Shown one piece after another: positions 37,691 through 47,241 of a stretch of DNA of 64,000 nucleotides (position 1 is the stretch's first letter; every line of letters begins with the position of its first letter). The stretch comes from a virus. The position numbers were made by a program, and so were the translations under genes. Under the pieces are notes generated by a model. That model had not been told where the DNA came from. It saw nothing but the letters and a program-made list of their open reading frames with translations, and ran no database searches. The stretch covers positions 37,981-101,980 of the IMG/VR virus record IMGVR_UViG_3300042558_001959. One strand, 5' to 3'.

Positions 37691-40301
37691 GATGCTGAGA
37701 AATTTACCTGACACAATTAATTCATTTTCCAGTTTCAGTAAAACTACTGTAACTTCTTTAATTAAAAACATGAAGGTTAATAAAATTGAGATTGGTTCTT
37801 TAATCAAAAGATTATCTGGTTTCACTGCCGGAAATAATTTTGCAGCAGCTTCTATTGGAAGTTTGACCACTTTAAATAAAGAAGTCTTAGTTGAGCTTTT
37901 CAGAGATTCTTCTTTGCGTTTAAACAATTTATATAATGGAGCCAATTCAGCTGGACTTGCACTAAATTCCATGATAGATGTCCTTTCTTCTGAAATAGAA
38001 AAAATTCACAAAGATATCAATGATCTAGAAATTTTTATTAACAATTACGAATATATTTCAGGTAAAGATGATTTATATAATGCTAATTATATTGAAAAAT
38101 TTGATAACAGCCTATATGATTACTCTTATGACGGGTCTAACTTTACTATTCCAGATAGAGATAATGCGCCGTTTGTGAATGGTGGGAATTATTTCATAGA
38201 TACTGTTAGTGGAATTCTTAAAATGGGAAATTCTTATTCTAATAAAAATATAATGAACAATATTAAATCAATTAATATAGCTTCTAACTATGCAAATTAT
38301 ATAACTACTGATAGTAATTTCAATAATTTATTTAATGATAATCTAAAAGATTCTTGGAATTTAACTATTAAAAGTCCAATAGTTTTAACTTCAAATATAA
38401 TTAATTATTTAAAATATTTAAATTATGATTATAGTAGAATTAACGGAGCACAAACAGCTGTCGAAGTAGAGCTTGTTTCTGGGATTAACATTGATACGAT
38501 AAGACTAAATCCAAACCTCGGAAACGGATTGCAACTGCTGCAGATCGTTGCTTTTAATCCGCCAAATACAAACTCATCGAATCTAAATGCGGCGGAGTCG
38601 TACAATTTATTATTGTCTACACCAAAAAATCTTGATTCAAGATTAGAAATATCTTTTGACAAAAGAATAATTAATAAATTTATATTTATCTTTAATCAAT
38701 CATCTTATATCAGAACTAAACTGGCACCAATAACTTCTGAACTAAATTCAAAAAATATTCAGTCATTTATTAACGAAAGATTAAATGAAAGAAGTAAAAA
38801 ATTTAGCTTAATGCAAGACTTGGTTTATTGGCATTTCAAAAGAAATAATACAGTTAATGGTTTGTCTAAAAATAAAAACGTAGAAAACGAATATTATAGC
38901 TATAGATTTCCTAAAGATCTTGATGAATATTCTAAGATGATCTCGGATGAAATATTTAAGGCAAATAATTTTGATTTAAGCGACAGAGGTAAATTATTTA
39001 ATTCGCCAATATTTAAAAATCTCTTTTACAATATAGTATCTAATTTAGATACTAATTATTCTAATATGTATTCTAATTACTTTGTAGAATCATCAATAAC
39101 CAAAAACCCACAACAAACACTAGCTTACCCTGGAAATATATTGCAAGGCAATAGCAATAATATGTCAGATCAAAAATATCAATTCTATACACAAGCTAGT
39201 TCGCATGGAACTGCGCAGGACGCAGTATTAGATCTTCTAACCAAGGAAGCTCCAGATTGTTATGAGTATATTTTTTCTCTAAAATCAATAGAATTTTTAG
39301 AAAGTGATTCTTTAAATGTCGCTAAGTCTTGTTTTGTCAGTAGAAAAATTCCAGTAAATGGTCAGATATTAGCAGTAAAAAGTAAAGCTGAAGTTATTAA
39401 AAGTTCAGTTAATAATGAGGCAGCAAGTTTTAATCTAAACAACTTGTTATCTTATGAACTTTCTATTTCAAATAAAGAAAGTCCTAACAATGAACTAGAT
39501 TGGGTGCCTATAGCATTTAATTCTGAAACTTCAATTGATTCTGAAGTAATATTTTTTGACACTACAGATTTTTCAGCTAAATTAAGATTTAGAGCATTGA
39601 GCGGATCTCTAGTACTATTTAAAGATGGCCTTAGATGTAATACTAATCAGTACTCATTTAACGTAGTGTCAAATAAAGTTACCATTACGGATAGATCTCT
39701 TTTTGGGCCAGCAAGTATTTTCTGCGTATCGTATTCATTGGATACAGTAATGTATGATCCATATGAAATAGATTTTATTAAATATAATTTGTATGAAGAT
39801 ATAACAAAAAATTATGGCGATAATTCTGGCCCAGGTCAGGCTTTTGCTAAAAATGATTCGAATAGATCAATTAGTTTAGAATATACTCCATATATAAATG
39901 AGAGATATTTAAATGATGCTACGTATGGATCGACAATAGGCACTATATTCAGAAGCGCAGGAACCGGGTATAATCCTGTTAAAATATTATTGTCAGATGG
40001 AACATACGCAATAAATATGACGAATTATACCAATAGTCAATACAGCGCAAAATTCTACGATACTAATTTAACTTTATTTATTCAAAGTGGAAAAAATATT
40101 ACTTTCAATAAAGTTATTAATTCCAATTTTAGAGTTTTGTATGAATATGTTCCTTATAATTTACGATTCAGATTAATTATGAGAAAGAATATCCCCAACT
40201 TAGACATCCCCGCTAAGGCTGACTCAGTTCTGTTGAAAATTAAGACAGCAACATTTGATTCGAATTATGACAGATTAACATCAGTAGCTAAGAATAGTTG
40301 A
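37671..40301 (+). CDS. Large tail/baseplate protein (876 aa)
   Basis: No family recognised. The N-terminal 120 residues are helical with a short coiled-coil look (VLSSEIEKIHKDINDLEIFIN). The middle is Asn/Ser/Tyr-rich. A stretch near residues 260-350 (NIDTIRLNPNLGNG...FDKRIINKFIFIF) may be a jelly-roll of the galactose-binding-like type seen in neighbouring proteins. Two starts are possible: ATG 37671, which overlaps the previous gene by 20 nt, or the in-frame ATG 37692, one base after that gene's stop; neither has a convincing Shine-Dalgarno. It belongs to a run of six tail genes with similar composition, probably peripheral baseplate or fibre-attachment proteins. Confidence 0.75.
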   Translation: MGTVGTEMLRNLPDTINSFSSFSKTTVTSLIKNMKVNKIEIGSLIKRLSGFTAGNNFAAASIGSLTTLNKEVLVELFRDSSLRLNNLYNGANSAGLALNSMIDVLSSEIEKIHKDINDLEIFINNYEYISGKDDLYNANYIEKFDNSLYDYSYDGSNFTIPDRDNAPFVNGGNYFIDTVSGILKMGNSYSNKNIMNNIKSINIASNYANYITTDSNFNNLFNDNLKDSWNLTIKSPIVLTSNIINYLKYLNYDYSRINGAQTAVEVELVSGINIDTIRLNPNLGNGLQLLQIVAFNPPNTNSSNLNAAESYNLLLSTPKNLDSRLEISFDKRIINKFIFIFNQSSYIRTKLAPITSELNSKNIQSFINERLNERSKKFSLMQDLVYWHFKRNNTVNGLSKNKNVENEYYSYRFPKDLDEYSKMISDEIFKANNFDLSDRGKLFNSPIFKNLFYNIVSNLDTNYSNMYSNYFVESSITKNPQQTLAYPGNILQGNSNNMSDQKYQFYTQASSHGTAQDAVLDLLTKEAPDCYEYIFSLKSIEFLESDSLNVAKSCFVSRKIPVNGQILAVKSKAEVIKSSVNNEAASFNLNNLLSYELSISNKESPNNELDWVPIAFNSETSIDSEVIFFDTTDFSAKLRFRALSGSLVLFKDGLRCNTNQYSFNVVSNKVTITDRSLFGPASIFCVSYSLDTVMYDPYEIDFIKYNLYEDITKNYGDNSGPGQAFAKNDSNRSISLEYTPYINERYLNDATYGSTIGTIFRSAGTGYNPVKILLSDGTYAINMTNYTNSQYSAKFYDTNLTLFIQSGKNITFNKVINSNFRVLYEYVPYNLRFRLIMRKNIPNLDIPAKADSVLLKIKTATFDSNYDRLTSVAKNS

Positions 40302-40312
40302 CAGGAAATATT

Positions 40313-42760
40313 ATGGCACAAGTTTCATCAAACCTAATGGCATATGATCAAATCTTTTTAAAGATTAGAGATTTTATGATCTTAGAAAAAACAAATTCTT
40401 TTAAAACAAATGAAGAAAGAATTGAAAAATACAATCAACTTTTGTCTGAAATATATCAGGGCATTTCTGGACCAATGACTAAATTTGATCCATACATAAA
40501 GGGTGAACCACCCATCTCCTCTAAAATTAATAAATTTTCTAAAGACCTAGCAAATGATATGAATGTAATTGCCGAACATGTAGATTACCTTGTCGCTAAA
40601 ACAATTAATACATTCAATCTTTTTTCTACTGAGATAGAAAATGAAAAAAGATACGCCGAAAGAATAGCTTCAAAAGCAAAAATTTTACAGATGTACACCC
40701 AAAGTCCATCAAATGATGTTGTGTATTTAGGTGACTCTTTTGATAACGCAGATCAAGTAGATTTCAATAGGGTTAAGATTAATTTTAATCCACAGATATA
40801 CAATGGTTCCTTTTCTTTACCTATAGTAAAAAGTCGTTTATGGTCGCCTAATCGGGTAAGCATTACTTCATCTGATGGATTTATGGGAAACAATCATCAA
40901 GTTATTAGGTCTACCAGTTCAGATGGGACATCTTCATATAGGTATATTTTTGAATCAAATCCAACAATTAGTTCTGTAGCTGGTATAATGGATTCAAATC
41001 CATTAACTTACTTTGAGTATGAAGCCTTAAATGTAGATAGGGATAGTGGTCCAGTAAATAAGAATACAGTATCGGATAATGAGTTTTCTTACGTAACTGG
41101 AACTCGATCAGATGTAACTCAGGGCGCAGGTTCTCTAACTAATTGGTCTAACTATGACTTAACTAAGCCATTAGTTCTAACCGTTGTTATGGAATCAAAT
41201 GTTGCTACAAATGCAAACTCTATTGATATAGTCCCCTACTTTGGTTCGTCTAACTTCGTTAAAGTCAATCAAATTAGAATATTCAAAGAAGATGGTACCT
41301 CAGAAGACATATTGGATAAAGCCATATTTATCGGTTCATCATTTGCTCCACTAACTATTGAATCAGCACAAAACTATTTTTACAATAAAGCTACAGTTAA
41401 ATTCTCTGAAAGAAAAATACTAAAAGTTGAAGTAATTTTTGAACAAGATTCAATACAAGATATAGATATTAAGCACCTATATTGGAAACCAAATTATCCT
41501 CAAGATGAAGAAACAGAAAGCCCATTTTATGGGTTAAGTAGATTTAATCCAGATGTCCTCAGTAGGGACATTTATGAAGAGGTGACATATAATAAAGATA
41601 TAATAATTCCTCCTTTACATCAACCCAATAAGTTCAAGGCAAATACAAACAATCCTGGCTCGATTAAAGTAACACTTAAGAAAAAGCCAGTTGTGTATAA
41701 TGCCTACATTATCACTTTTGATATTGATGGTGAAAAAGTATATTTCCAGAATTGGACTACAGATTTAAATGACCCAGATAGATACATTCAATGGAAGGAA
41801 TCTCCAGATTTTGAAGCACCCCCAAATGCAGATGATCCAAGACCAGTAAAGTATTTTCAATCAGAAAGCGATGCTAATCAAGATTATCAATCTGTTATAT
41901 CATTTATCAATGGTATAAAGCAACCAATAAGTACTACTGGTACCGTCAGTTCAGTCGCAGGAGCTGGCCCATGGACGGCTACCATAACTGGAATGACAGA
42001 CGTACAACTTCTCGAAGTTGGAGCTTATATTACTGCAACAGATGGTACTGGAAAATTATTTGGTGGAACACCTCAGTCAGTAAGAGTGTCTGAAATTACT
42101 AGTTCAACTAGCATCAAATACACCGTTACCGGTGGAACGCCCCCAGTGCCTGGAACTGTGACAGGAATATCTAGAACTAATTTTGTTAGCATAAGTTCAT
42201 CATCATTACCCACCGCTTCTGAGCTTCTTAATATCATAAATCCCGCTGTTGAATACATTACGCATACTGGTCTAGGAAGAACTTTGGAACCAGTGGTTCC
42301 AATTACAGCAGAAACAGAGATGTATAGAGCTAAAAGATTGGCCATAGGAATAAGGGATATAAGCGTTAGCTATGAGACATACGCTGATCAGGCAGAAATA
42401 GTCTCTACACCATACCTATTTGATGCCCCCGTAGAGGCAATAATGTTATCTGTTGAGACAAATATTGATAATACTTTTTCTAATAAAATAAATATTAATT
42501 ATTATATTTCAGCTGATGGAAGCAACTGGATGAAAATTTCTCCAGTCCAATTAGACACCCAGGGTATAGCAGAGGTGATTGTTTTTAATAAAAATATTCC
42601 TGATTCATATCAAATTCCCGGTGTAGCATATTTGAATAGTCCTAAGGTCCCAAATATTGTTAATAAAATTTATGTTAAAATAGAAATGATAAAGAATAAA
42701 AATACAAATATAACTCCATTAATTTATTCTTACGAGTTAATAGCAAAGGTCAAAAAGTAA
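40313..42760 (+). CDS. Tail/baseplate protein with paralogous GIRD motif (815 aa)
   Basis: I prefer the ATG at 40313 (AGGA at 40303-40306, 6 nt upstream) to the TTG at 40298, which overlaps the previous stop. The N-terminal 130 residues are helical. The middle has a strand-rich domain (about 290-400: NSIDIVPYFGSS, VKVNQIRIF, ILKVEVIFEQ) like a galactose-binding or discoidin jelly roll. Near residue 678 the motif GIRDISVSYETYADQAEIVS matches a segment of the next protein (FGIRELVINADYYDKSAVIVS), showing common origin. The function is unknown; a baseplate-periphery or fibre-adaptor role is inferred from its neighbours. Confidence 0.75.
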   Translation: MAQVSSNLMAYDQIFLKIRDFMILEKTNSFKTNEERIEKYNQLLSEIYQGISGPMTKFDPYIKGEPPISSKINKFSKDLANDMNVIAEHVDYLVAKTINTFNLFSTEIENEKRYAERIASKAKILQMYTQSPSNDVVYLGDSFDNADQVDFNRVKINFNPQIYNGSFSLPIVKSRLWSPNRVSITSSDGFMGNNHQVIRSTSSDGTSSYRYIFESNPTISSVAGIMDSNPLTYFEYEALNVDRDSGPVNKNTVSDNEFSYVTGTRSDVTQGAGSLTNWSNYDLTKPLVLTVVMESNVATNANSIDIVPYFGSSNFVKVNQIRIFKEDGTSEDILDKAIFIGSSFAPLTIESAQNYFYNKATVKFSERKILKVEVIFEQDSIQDIDIKHLYWKPNYPQDEETESPFYGLSRFNPDVLSRDIYEEVTYNKDIIIPPLHQPNKFKANTNNPGSIKVTLKKKPVVYNAYIITFDIDGEKVYFQNWTTDLNDPDRYIQWKESPDFEAPPNADDPRPVKYFQSESDANQDYQSVISFINGIKQPISTTGTVSSVAGAGPWTATITGMTDVQLLEVGAYITATDGTGKLFGGTPQSVRVSEITSSTSIKYTVTGGTPPVPGTVTGISRTNFVSISSSSLPTASELLNIINPAVEYITHTGLGRTLEPVVPITAETEMYRAKRLAIGIRDISVSYETYADQAEIVSTPYLFDAPVEAIMLSVETNIDNTFSNKININYYISADGSNWMKISPVQLDTQGIAEVIVFNKNIPDSYQIPGVAYLNSPKVPNIVNKIYVKIEMIKNKNTNITPLIYSYELIAKVKK

Positions 42761-44886
42761 TGAATATATCATCTATCCAAAAAAGAAAATTTTTAGGAAA
42801 TATATATAAAATTTTATATTCTCAAGGAAAAAAACCTTCTGAACTAGAAATTAAAAAAGTTTTTGGAGAGTATTTTTCTATATATAAATTTGGAAATCCG
42901 ATTCCATTAGACTACACAAAGCTAGACATAGTAGCTAAAACAGATGTAAATCTAATAAATGAGTTAATGGCAAATACACTTTTTAATGTTGAAGTATTAT
43001 ATGATTGTGTGAATGAAAATAACCAAGAAATATTTTCTATTGTTACAGCTTTAAATAATAGATTAGATAATCTTAAAAGTAAAAGAAAAATATTAGAAAA
43101 TAAAATAGATGATTTAATATTTGCAAACTCAAATTCAGATGGATATTTTTATTCTTATTTAGAAGGTTTTTCTAACTTAGATACAATTGATATGGATATG
43201 ACGTCCGCATATATTGATACACTATATGGCAATGTTAGTATACCTAAAATAACCAACAGTATTTCTAATGCGCTCACAACAAGTACCATAACGTCCTCAA
43301 ATGCGACGTATAGTATTATGTCAAATAATCAACCCGTAGTCAATAACGTCGATGTTCAAGATTTTGAATCTGTTTTTGATGGACTTAATGATACATACTG
43401 GTCTTATACTCATAACTCCCCAGAACCATCAGTGGTCGTGATGACATTAAATATACCAATTAATACTTCATATAATTTGTCTAAAATTAGCGGATCATTA
43501 TTGACATCAGCACCATGCGCGATCTATGTAACGGCAACGCCGACGGACACAAATAAGCCGGAGCAAATGAGATCACAAACCTCAAAAACAGATTATAATA
43601 GATTCTCTTTTACTATCCCAGCTGATTTTTATAGTAAAATAATGATAATTATTTATAAAACTGAACCAGATCAAATAGAAAATAATTCAATAAATCCCTA
43701 TACATATAAATTTGGGATTAGAGAGTTAGTAATAAATGCAGACTACTATGATAAATCAGCAGTAATAGTTTCTGCTCCAATTTCAATTCCAGTTTCAGAC
43801 AATAATAAATTGACAATCAATTCAGTTTCAATTGAAACGAAAGATCAAATATTGTCTGGAACAGATATAAAATATTACGTTGCAGCCGATACCACAAGCG
43901 CTAAACAAATTGCTGAGTTCAATTGGATACCTATCGAACCAACTTCATCGACTAACGCCACTGCACAAAAAATTGTCAACCTTAGTGGTTCAAGTGTACA
44001 ATCAAGATACATAGGTGTTCCGGGTGAGGATTCAAGCTCTATTCCGATTAATCCTAATCCAGAAAATGTTAATGAGGCTAATCCAACAATTCTGCCTGGT
44101 ACCGATAAAGAAGTGTACCGCATTGAGGCCGTCAATGCTAGCGATCAATTTATAGATCCATATATTTTAGCTGATTTAAATTGCTATAAGCACTATCATA
44201 TAACACCTGGAAATTCAAATGTAGAATATTATAAATCTTTAAATATTTGGACAGAAAAAATAGCCATTAATGATGTTAATGAATTAAATACAGATATTGT
44301 AAAAGATCAAATTAGCAATATAGCACCAGGGATATATGGTGTAAGAGTTGGTTTAATGGAAACAAAATTATTAACAACTAAAGAATATAAAGTATCTCAC
44401 AAAGTTACAAAAAGTAGAGATGATTTTAATTTAGCAATATATTTAAATGGTAATCTGATAGCTGACCTGCCGTCCGGTGTAATTTCTTCTACTATTGAAT
44501 GGAACTTTATTACTGGAATTAATAATATAGTTGTCACTTATGATAAGAATTTTTCCGGACTTATTAATTTTGATTTAATGTCTAATAAAAATTTGATTGA
44601 CTATGGAACTATGTTCTTGAATTATTTCTCATATTTAGATCCCATGGAATTCAAAAGAAGATCAGATATAAGCGCTAATTTATTCACAATAGCTCCCTTT
44701 TATACAAGAAGAGAAATTTTGTCTTCAAGAGAAATCTCTGGAAAATCTTTGCTTAATTACTATTCGAATGCGTTAGATACGGTTACCGCCGTAAGATATA
44801 GGGCAGATTTAATAAGGTATGAAAATCCACTTCAAACTCCTTTAATAGATTCTATTAGAGTTAAATTTAAACATAATGATAGTTGA
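42760..44886 (+). CDS. Tail/baseplate protein, paralogue of the preceding gene (708 aa)
   Basis: The ATG overlaps the preceding stop (TAATG). The arrangement repeats that of the 815-aa neighbour: a helical N-terminus (about 1-120, with KSKRKILENKIDDLIF), a strand-rich middle, and the shared motif FGIRELVINADYYDKSAVIVSAP at about residue 317, here quoted only in part as FGIREL and AVIVSAP. This points to tandem duplication followed by strong divergence. There is no catalytic motif. The C-terminal 150 residues are rich in Tyr, Phe and Asn and may contact another tail component. Confidence 0.75.
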   Translation: MNISSIQKRKFLGNIYKILYSQGKKPSELEIKKVFGEYFSIYKFGNPIPLDYTKLDIVAKTDVNLINELMANTLFNVEVLYDCVNENNQEIFSIVTALNNRLDNLKSKRKILENKIDDLIFANSNSDGYFYSYLEGFSNLDTIDMDMTSAYIDTLYGNVSIPKITNSISNALTTSTITSSNATYSIMSNNQPVVNNVDVQDFESVFDGLNDTYWSYTHNSPEPSVVVMTLNIPINTSYNLSKISGSLLTSAPCAIYVTATPTDTNKPEQMRSQTSKTDYNRFSFTIPADFYSKIMIIIYKTEPDQIENNSINPYTYKFGIRELVINADYYDKSAVIVSAPISIPVSDNNKLTINSVSIETKDQILSGTDIKYYVAADTTSAKQIAEFNWIPIEPTSSTNATAQKIVNLSGSSVQSRYIGVPGEDSSSIPINPNPENVNEANPTILPGTDKEVYRIEAVNASDQFIDPYILADLNCYKHYHITPGNSNVEYYKSLNIWTEKIAINDVNELNTDIVKDQISNIAPGIYGVRVGLMETKLLTTKEYKVSHKVTKSRDDFNLAIYLNGNLIADLPSGVISSTIEWNFITGINNIVVTYDKNFSGLINFDLMSNKNLIDYGTMFLNYFSYLDPMEFKRRSDISANLFTIAPFYTRREILSSREISGKSLLNYYSNALDTVTAVRYRADLIRYENPLQTPLIDSIRVKFKHNDS

Positions 44887-44897
44887 TAAGAGGAAAA

Positions 44898-45293
44898 ATG
44901 GCTACAACTTATAATAATCCAAAAATTACCCAAAGAATTAGGGAACCACTATTTCAAGTAAATAGGGTAAGATTTAGAGGAAGTAGAGAAAGTCAATGTG
45001 AAAATTTGGAAACTAATTTTCTACAATTAGATTTAACTAGAATATTAAATGAGCTAGAATCTATAGATATAGATATTTTAAATAAATTAAGTTACCTTAT
45101 CGGAGAACCTGCAGATGTCACTAATGCAGTAAATTTAAATGATGGATTAACTTACTCTATAGATGATGTAAATATTTTTATAGACAAAGATGGTTCAGTG
45201 GAAGAAGCTTTAGAAATAGATGTAATGAATAAGATCAGTTCTAAACTTTCTCGTTTACTAAATAAAATACAAAGATTAGAGAATGGCAATTAA
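44898..45293 (+). CDS. Small tail-region protein (131 aa)
   Basis: The ATG at 44898 with AAGAGGA just upstream is better than the TTG at 44883 that overlaps the previous stop. The N-terminal third is basic (TQRIREPLFQVNRVRFRG), the rest acidic and helical, ending in a short coiled-coil-like segment (MNKISSKLSRLLNKIQRL). The stop overlaps the next gene by 11 nt. It could be an adaptor or oligomerisation factor for the neighbouring tail proteins. No family recognised. Confidence 0.7.
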   Translation: MATTYNNPKITQRIREPLFQVNRVRFRGSRESQCENLETNFLQLDLTRILNELESIDIDILNKLSYLIGEPADVTNAVNLNDGLTYSIDDVNIFIDKDGSVEEALEIDVMNKISSKLSRLLNKIQRLENGN

Positions 45294-46548
45294 TATGGCT
45301 GACATACTTAACACTAAAAAAAGAGACTATCAATATAACGGTCCTGTCGAAAGTTCTGATTACAATGAAAGAGTAGAAGAAAATTATAAAGATTTAGTTT
45401 ATCTCTATAACAAATCTAACATTATTGATAATAAATTATCCCAGGCTTTTGAAAGAGTTATTAAAGATCATAAATTCTTATCCTCAGCTGTAGAAGATCT
45501 TACCAATAGAGTAAGCGCTTTAGAGGCTACATCCAATACTATTTCGCTGCACTCCTTTAGTCAAATAGATTATTCGACTCTAGTTGGTTCCTCATTCGCT
45601 GTATCTGGAACGGAACTTCTTAGCTTTGATCCTATATATAATACCATTTCTTTACCAAAAGTTTCTAGCGGTTCATTTTCTAAATTAAAATTCACTAGCC
45701 CGACTGCCGGTCAAGTAGTGCCAGAGTTTTTTAAGGCTAAAATAGATACAAATTTTGCAGGGGTAGATGGAAACGGTGCAGTTATTGATACTACACCAAT
45801 TTATAATGCTATTCTAGATGCTCCTGATAAAGTTTGGAAAAGAAATGTAATAGTTGAGTCAACATCTATGGCTGGAGCACAGATGATGCTCTATGTAAAA
45901 ATACCTGCAGAAGCAGCGGGGTCGCTAAAAACTAATATGATTAAGATAAACCCCTATCCTGCTTTTGGTGTAGATCTAGTCAGCATTGAATACAGTTCTA
46001 AGCAGAATCCAGCACTAGCTGATTCTGATGGATGGACTCCCTTAAACAAAAAAGCATACTACGATGGAACTACAGAAGCCATAGGCAAAGTACCACCAGG
46101 AGGTTGGTCCACAACAGGCGCTGACACCATAAGAAATTGTCCACCCGTAGCATTCACTTTCCCAGATACTGATATAACTGCAATAAGAATCAAGTTTATT
46201 CAAAGAAATTATTTTACTGAACTCGGAAAAGCTATCTACACATATGGATTATCAGACCTGGATATCAGATATGAAAAGTTCTTATCAAGTGGCAGAACAA
46301 TTATTAAGTTCACTGCACCAGACGGTGACGTTATTGAAAATGTGACTAACGTCACTCCTAAAATATACAATGTCCCCTCAAGCCTTATGAGTAGTGCCTT
46401 TAGTTATAGAGTCATCTATAACGATTCTGGCACCTACACCTTAAGTAATCCTGGCGCCTCTAACTCAGTGTGGATAGAGGTTACATTGAATATGTTAGAT
46501 GATAAAACAGCCCCAACGTTAACTGATTTAATTATTAATTATGAGTAA
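45283..46548 (+). CDS. Tail fibre/baseplate protein with coiled coil and jelly-roll-like domain (421 aa)
   Basis: Residues 25-80 form a probable coiled coil (NIIDNKLSQAFERVIKD, then LSSAVEDLTNRVSALEA), often seen at the start of trimeric fibre proteins. The rest is strand-rich. Near residue 320 the motif YGLSDLDIRYEKFLSSGRTI corresponds to the GIRDL segments of the 815- and 708-aa proteins, so the three appear to be paralogues. There is an alternative ATG at 45295, just after the previous stop. This gene ends the tail operon: a 62-nt gap and a strong ribosome site follow. Confidence 0.75.
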   Translation: MAINMADILNTKKRDYQYNGPVESSDYNERVEENYKDLVYLYNKSNIIDNKLSQAFERVIKDHKFLSSAVEDLTNRVSALEATSNTISLHSFSQIDYSTLVGSSFAVSGTELLSFDPIYNTISLPKVSSGSFSKLKFTSPTAGQVVPEFFKAKIDTNFAGVDGNGAVIDTTPIYNAILDAPDKVWKRNVIVESTSMAGAQMMLYVKIPAEAAGSLKTNMIKINPYPAFGVDLVSIEYSSKQNPALADSDGWTPLNKKAYYDGTTEAIGKVPPGGWSTTGADTIRNCPPVAFTFPDTDITAIRIKFIQRNYFTELGKAIYTYGLSDLDIRYEKFLSSGRTIIKFTAPDGDVIENVTNVTPKIYNVPSSLMSSAFSYRVIYNDSGTYTLSNPGASNSVWIEVTLNMLDDKTAPTLTDLIINYE

Positions 46549-46550
46549 TG

Positions 46551-46581
46551 TTTAAAAAAGGAAATTTTTCTGTACTATAAA
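46551..46581 (+). promoter_or_regulatory. Possible promoter before the repeat-protein gene
   Basis: This gap holds the -10-like hexamer TATAAA at 46576-46581. A weak TTTAAA stands 19 nt upstream at 46551-46556. The gap is the longest in the tail region and leads into a gene with a very strong ribosome site, so an extra promoter is plausible. The -35 match is poor, and the DNA is AT-rich enough for chance hits. Confidence 0.28.
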
Positions 46582-46597
46582 GTCACGTAGTTTTCAT

Positions 46598-46603
46598 AAG
46601 GAG
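46598..46603 (+). promoter_or_regulatory. Strong Shine-Dalgarno site of the repeat-protein gene
   Basis: AAGGAG lies 7 nt before the ATG at 46611. It is the best ribosome site among the structural genes of the window, most of which start inside the previous gene. This suggests that the repeat protein is made in high amount. Confidence 0.7.
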
Positions 46604-46610
46604 AAAATAA

Positions 46611-47240
46611 ATGGCCACTTTTTACGTAGGACCTAGACCAGTTTTAAAGGGTAGAACCACTGCTGGAATGGTTAATCCATATACATCAATGACAGGAAAG
46701 GCTAAGGGCACTGGCACTTATTCTTTCTATCCGCTATATAGCACAAGCCATGTTTTAGATGGCGCTCCTGACAATCATTTTGCTCCTGGCACCGGTCAGT
46801 TCCCTGGAAACAGATTCCTGTCCCAGTTATTCAATGGTACCACTCTGTATATTCACCCACTATCTGGAACCTTCCAAGACGGCGCACAGTATGATGGTGC
46901 AAGATTCAGACCACAGGAATTCAAAGGCTTAGCTGGCGCATCTGCATTCCCTTCAACATTTGGACATGCAATCAATAGAAGCAATGACTACGCCTTATAT
47001 GATAATTACATATTTGACGGTGTCCCCTCAGCTAACATTTTTGCCAACACTGGCCACGCTCAGCGTACGGAAGCGCAGGGAGCTCCCTCGTCTTTCGGGT
47101 TCTTCCAACCAAATGAATTCAAAGGTGTTCCCAGTACCGTAGTATTCACTAGTGGTTACGGTCAAGCAAATACTACTGGAGATTATGGTCGTGAAAAGGT
47201 TAAGGAATTTAACGGAGTTGCTTCCGCTAAAGCTCTCTAA
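46611..47240 (+). CDS. Abundant repeat-containing virion protein (209 aa)
   Basis: The protein starts with MATFYVGPRPVLKGR and is then built from about six units of 25-35 residues. Each unit opens with a hydrophobic-F/L-x-G signature: VLDG at residue 48, LFNG at 73, EFKG at 103, IFDG at 134, EFKG at 169 and EFNG at 199. It is often followed by a small-residue run, an F, and GHA or GQA. The last unit is cut off at SAKAL. Gly, Ser, Ala and Tyr are common and Cys is absent, as in virion surface or fibre proteins. The strong ribosome site and its own possible promoter suggest high expression. Role unknown: a small fibre, decoration protein or fibre tip are options. Confidence 0.8.
   Translation: MATFYVGPRPVLKGRTTAGMVNPYTSMTGKAKGTGTYSFYPLYSTSHVLDGAPDNHFAPGTGQFPGNRFLSQLFNGTTLYIHPLSGTFQDGAQYDGARFRPQEFKGLAGASAFPSTFGHAINRSNDYALYDNYIFDGVPSANIFANTGHAQRTEAQGAPSSFGFFQPNEFKGVPSTVVFTSGYGQANTTGDYGREKVKEFNGVASAKAL
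46752..47240 (+). repeat. Six-fold degenerate protein repeat in the 209-aa protein
   Basis: Units begin at residues 48, 73, 103, 134, 169 and 199 with a hydrophobic residue, F or L, one polar residue and G. The last four are clearest: EFKGLAGASAF, IFDGVPSANIF, EFKGVPSTVVF, EFNGVASAKAL. Spacing is 25-35 residues. The DNA has diverged, so these are old repeats kept by selection on the protein. Confidence 0.6.
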
Positions 47241-47241
47241 A

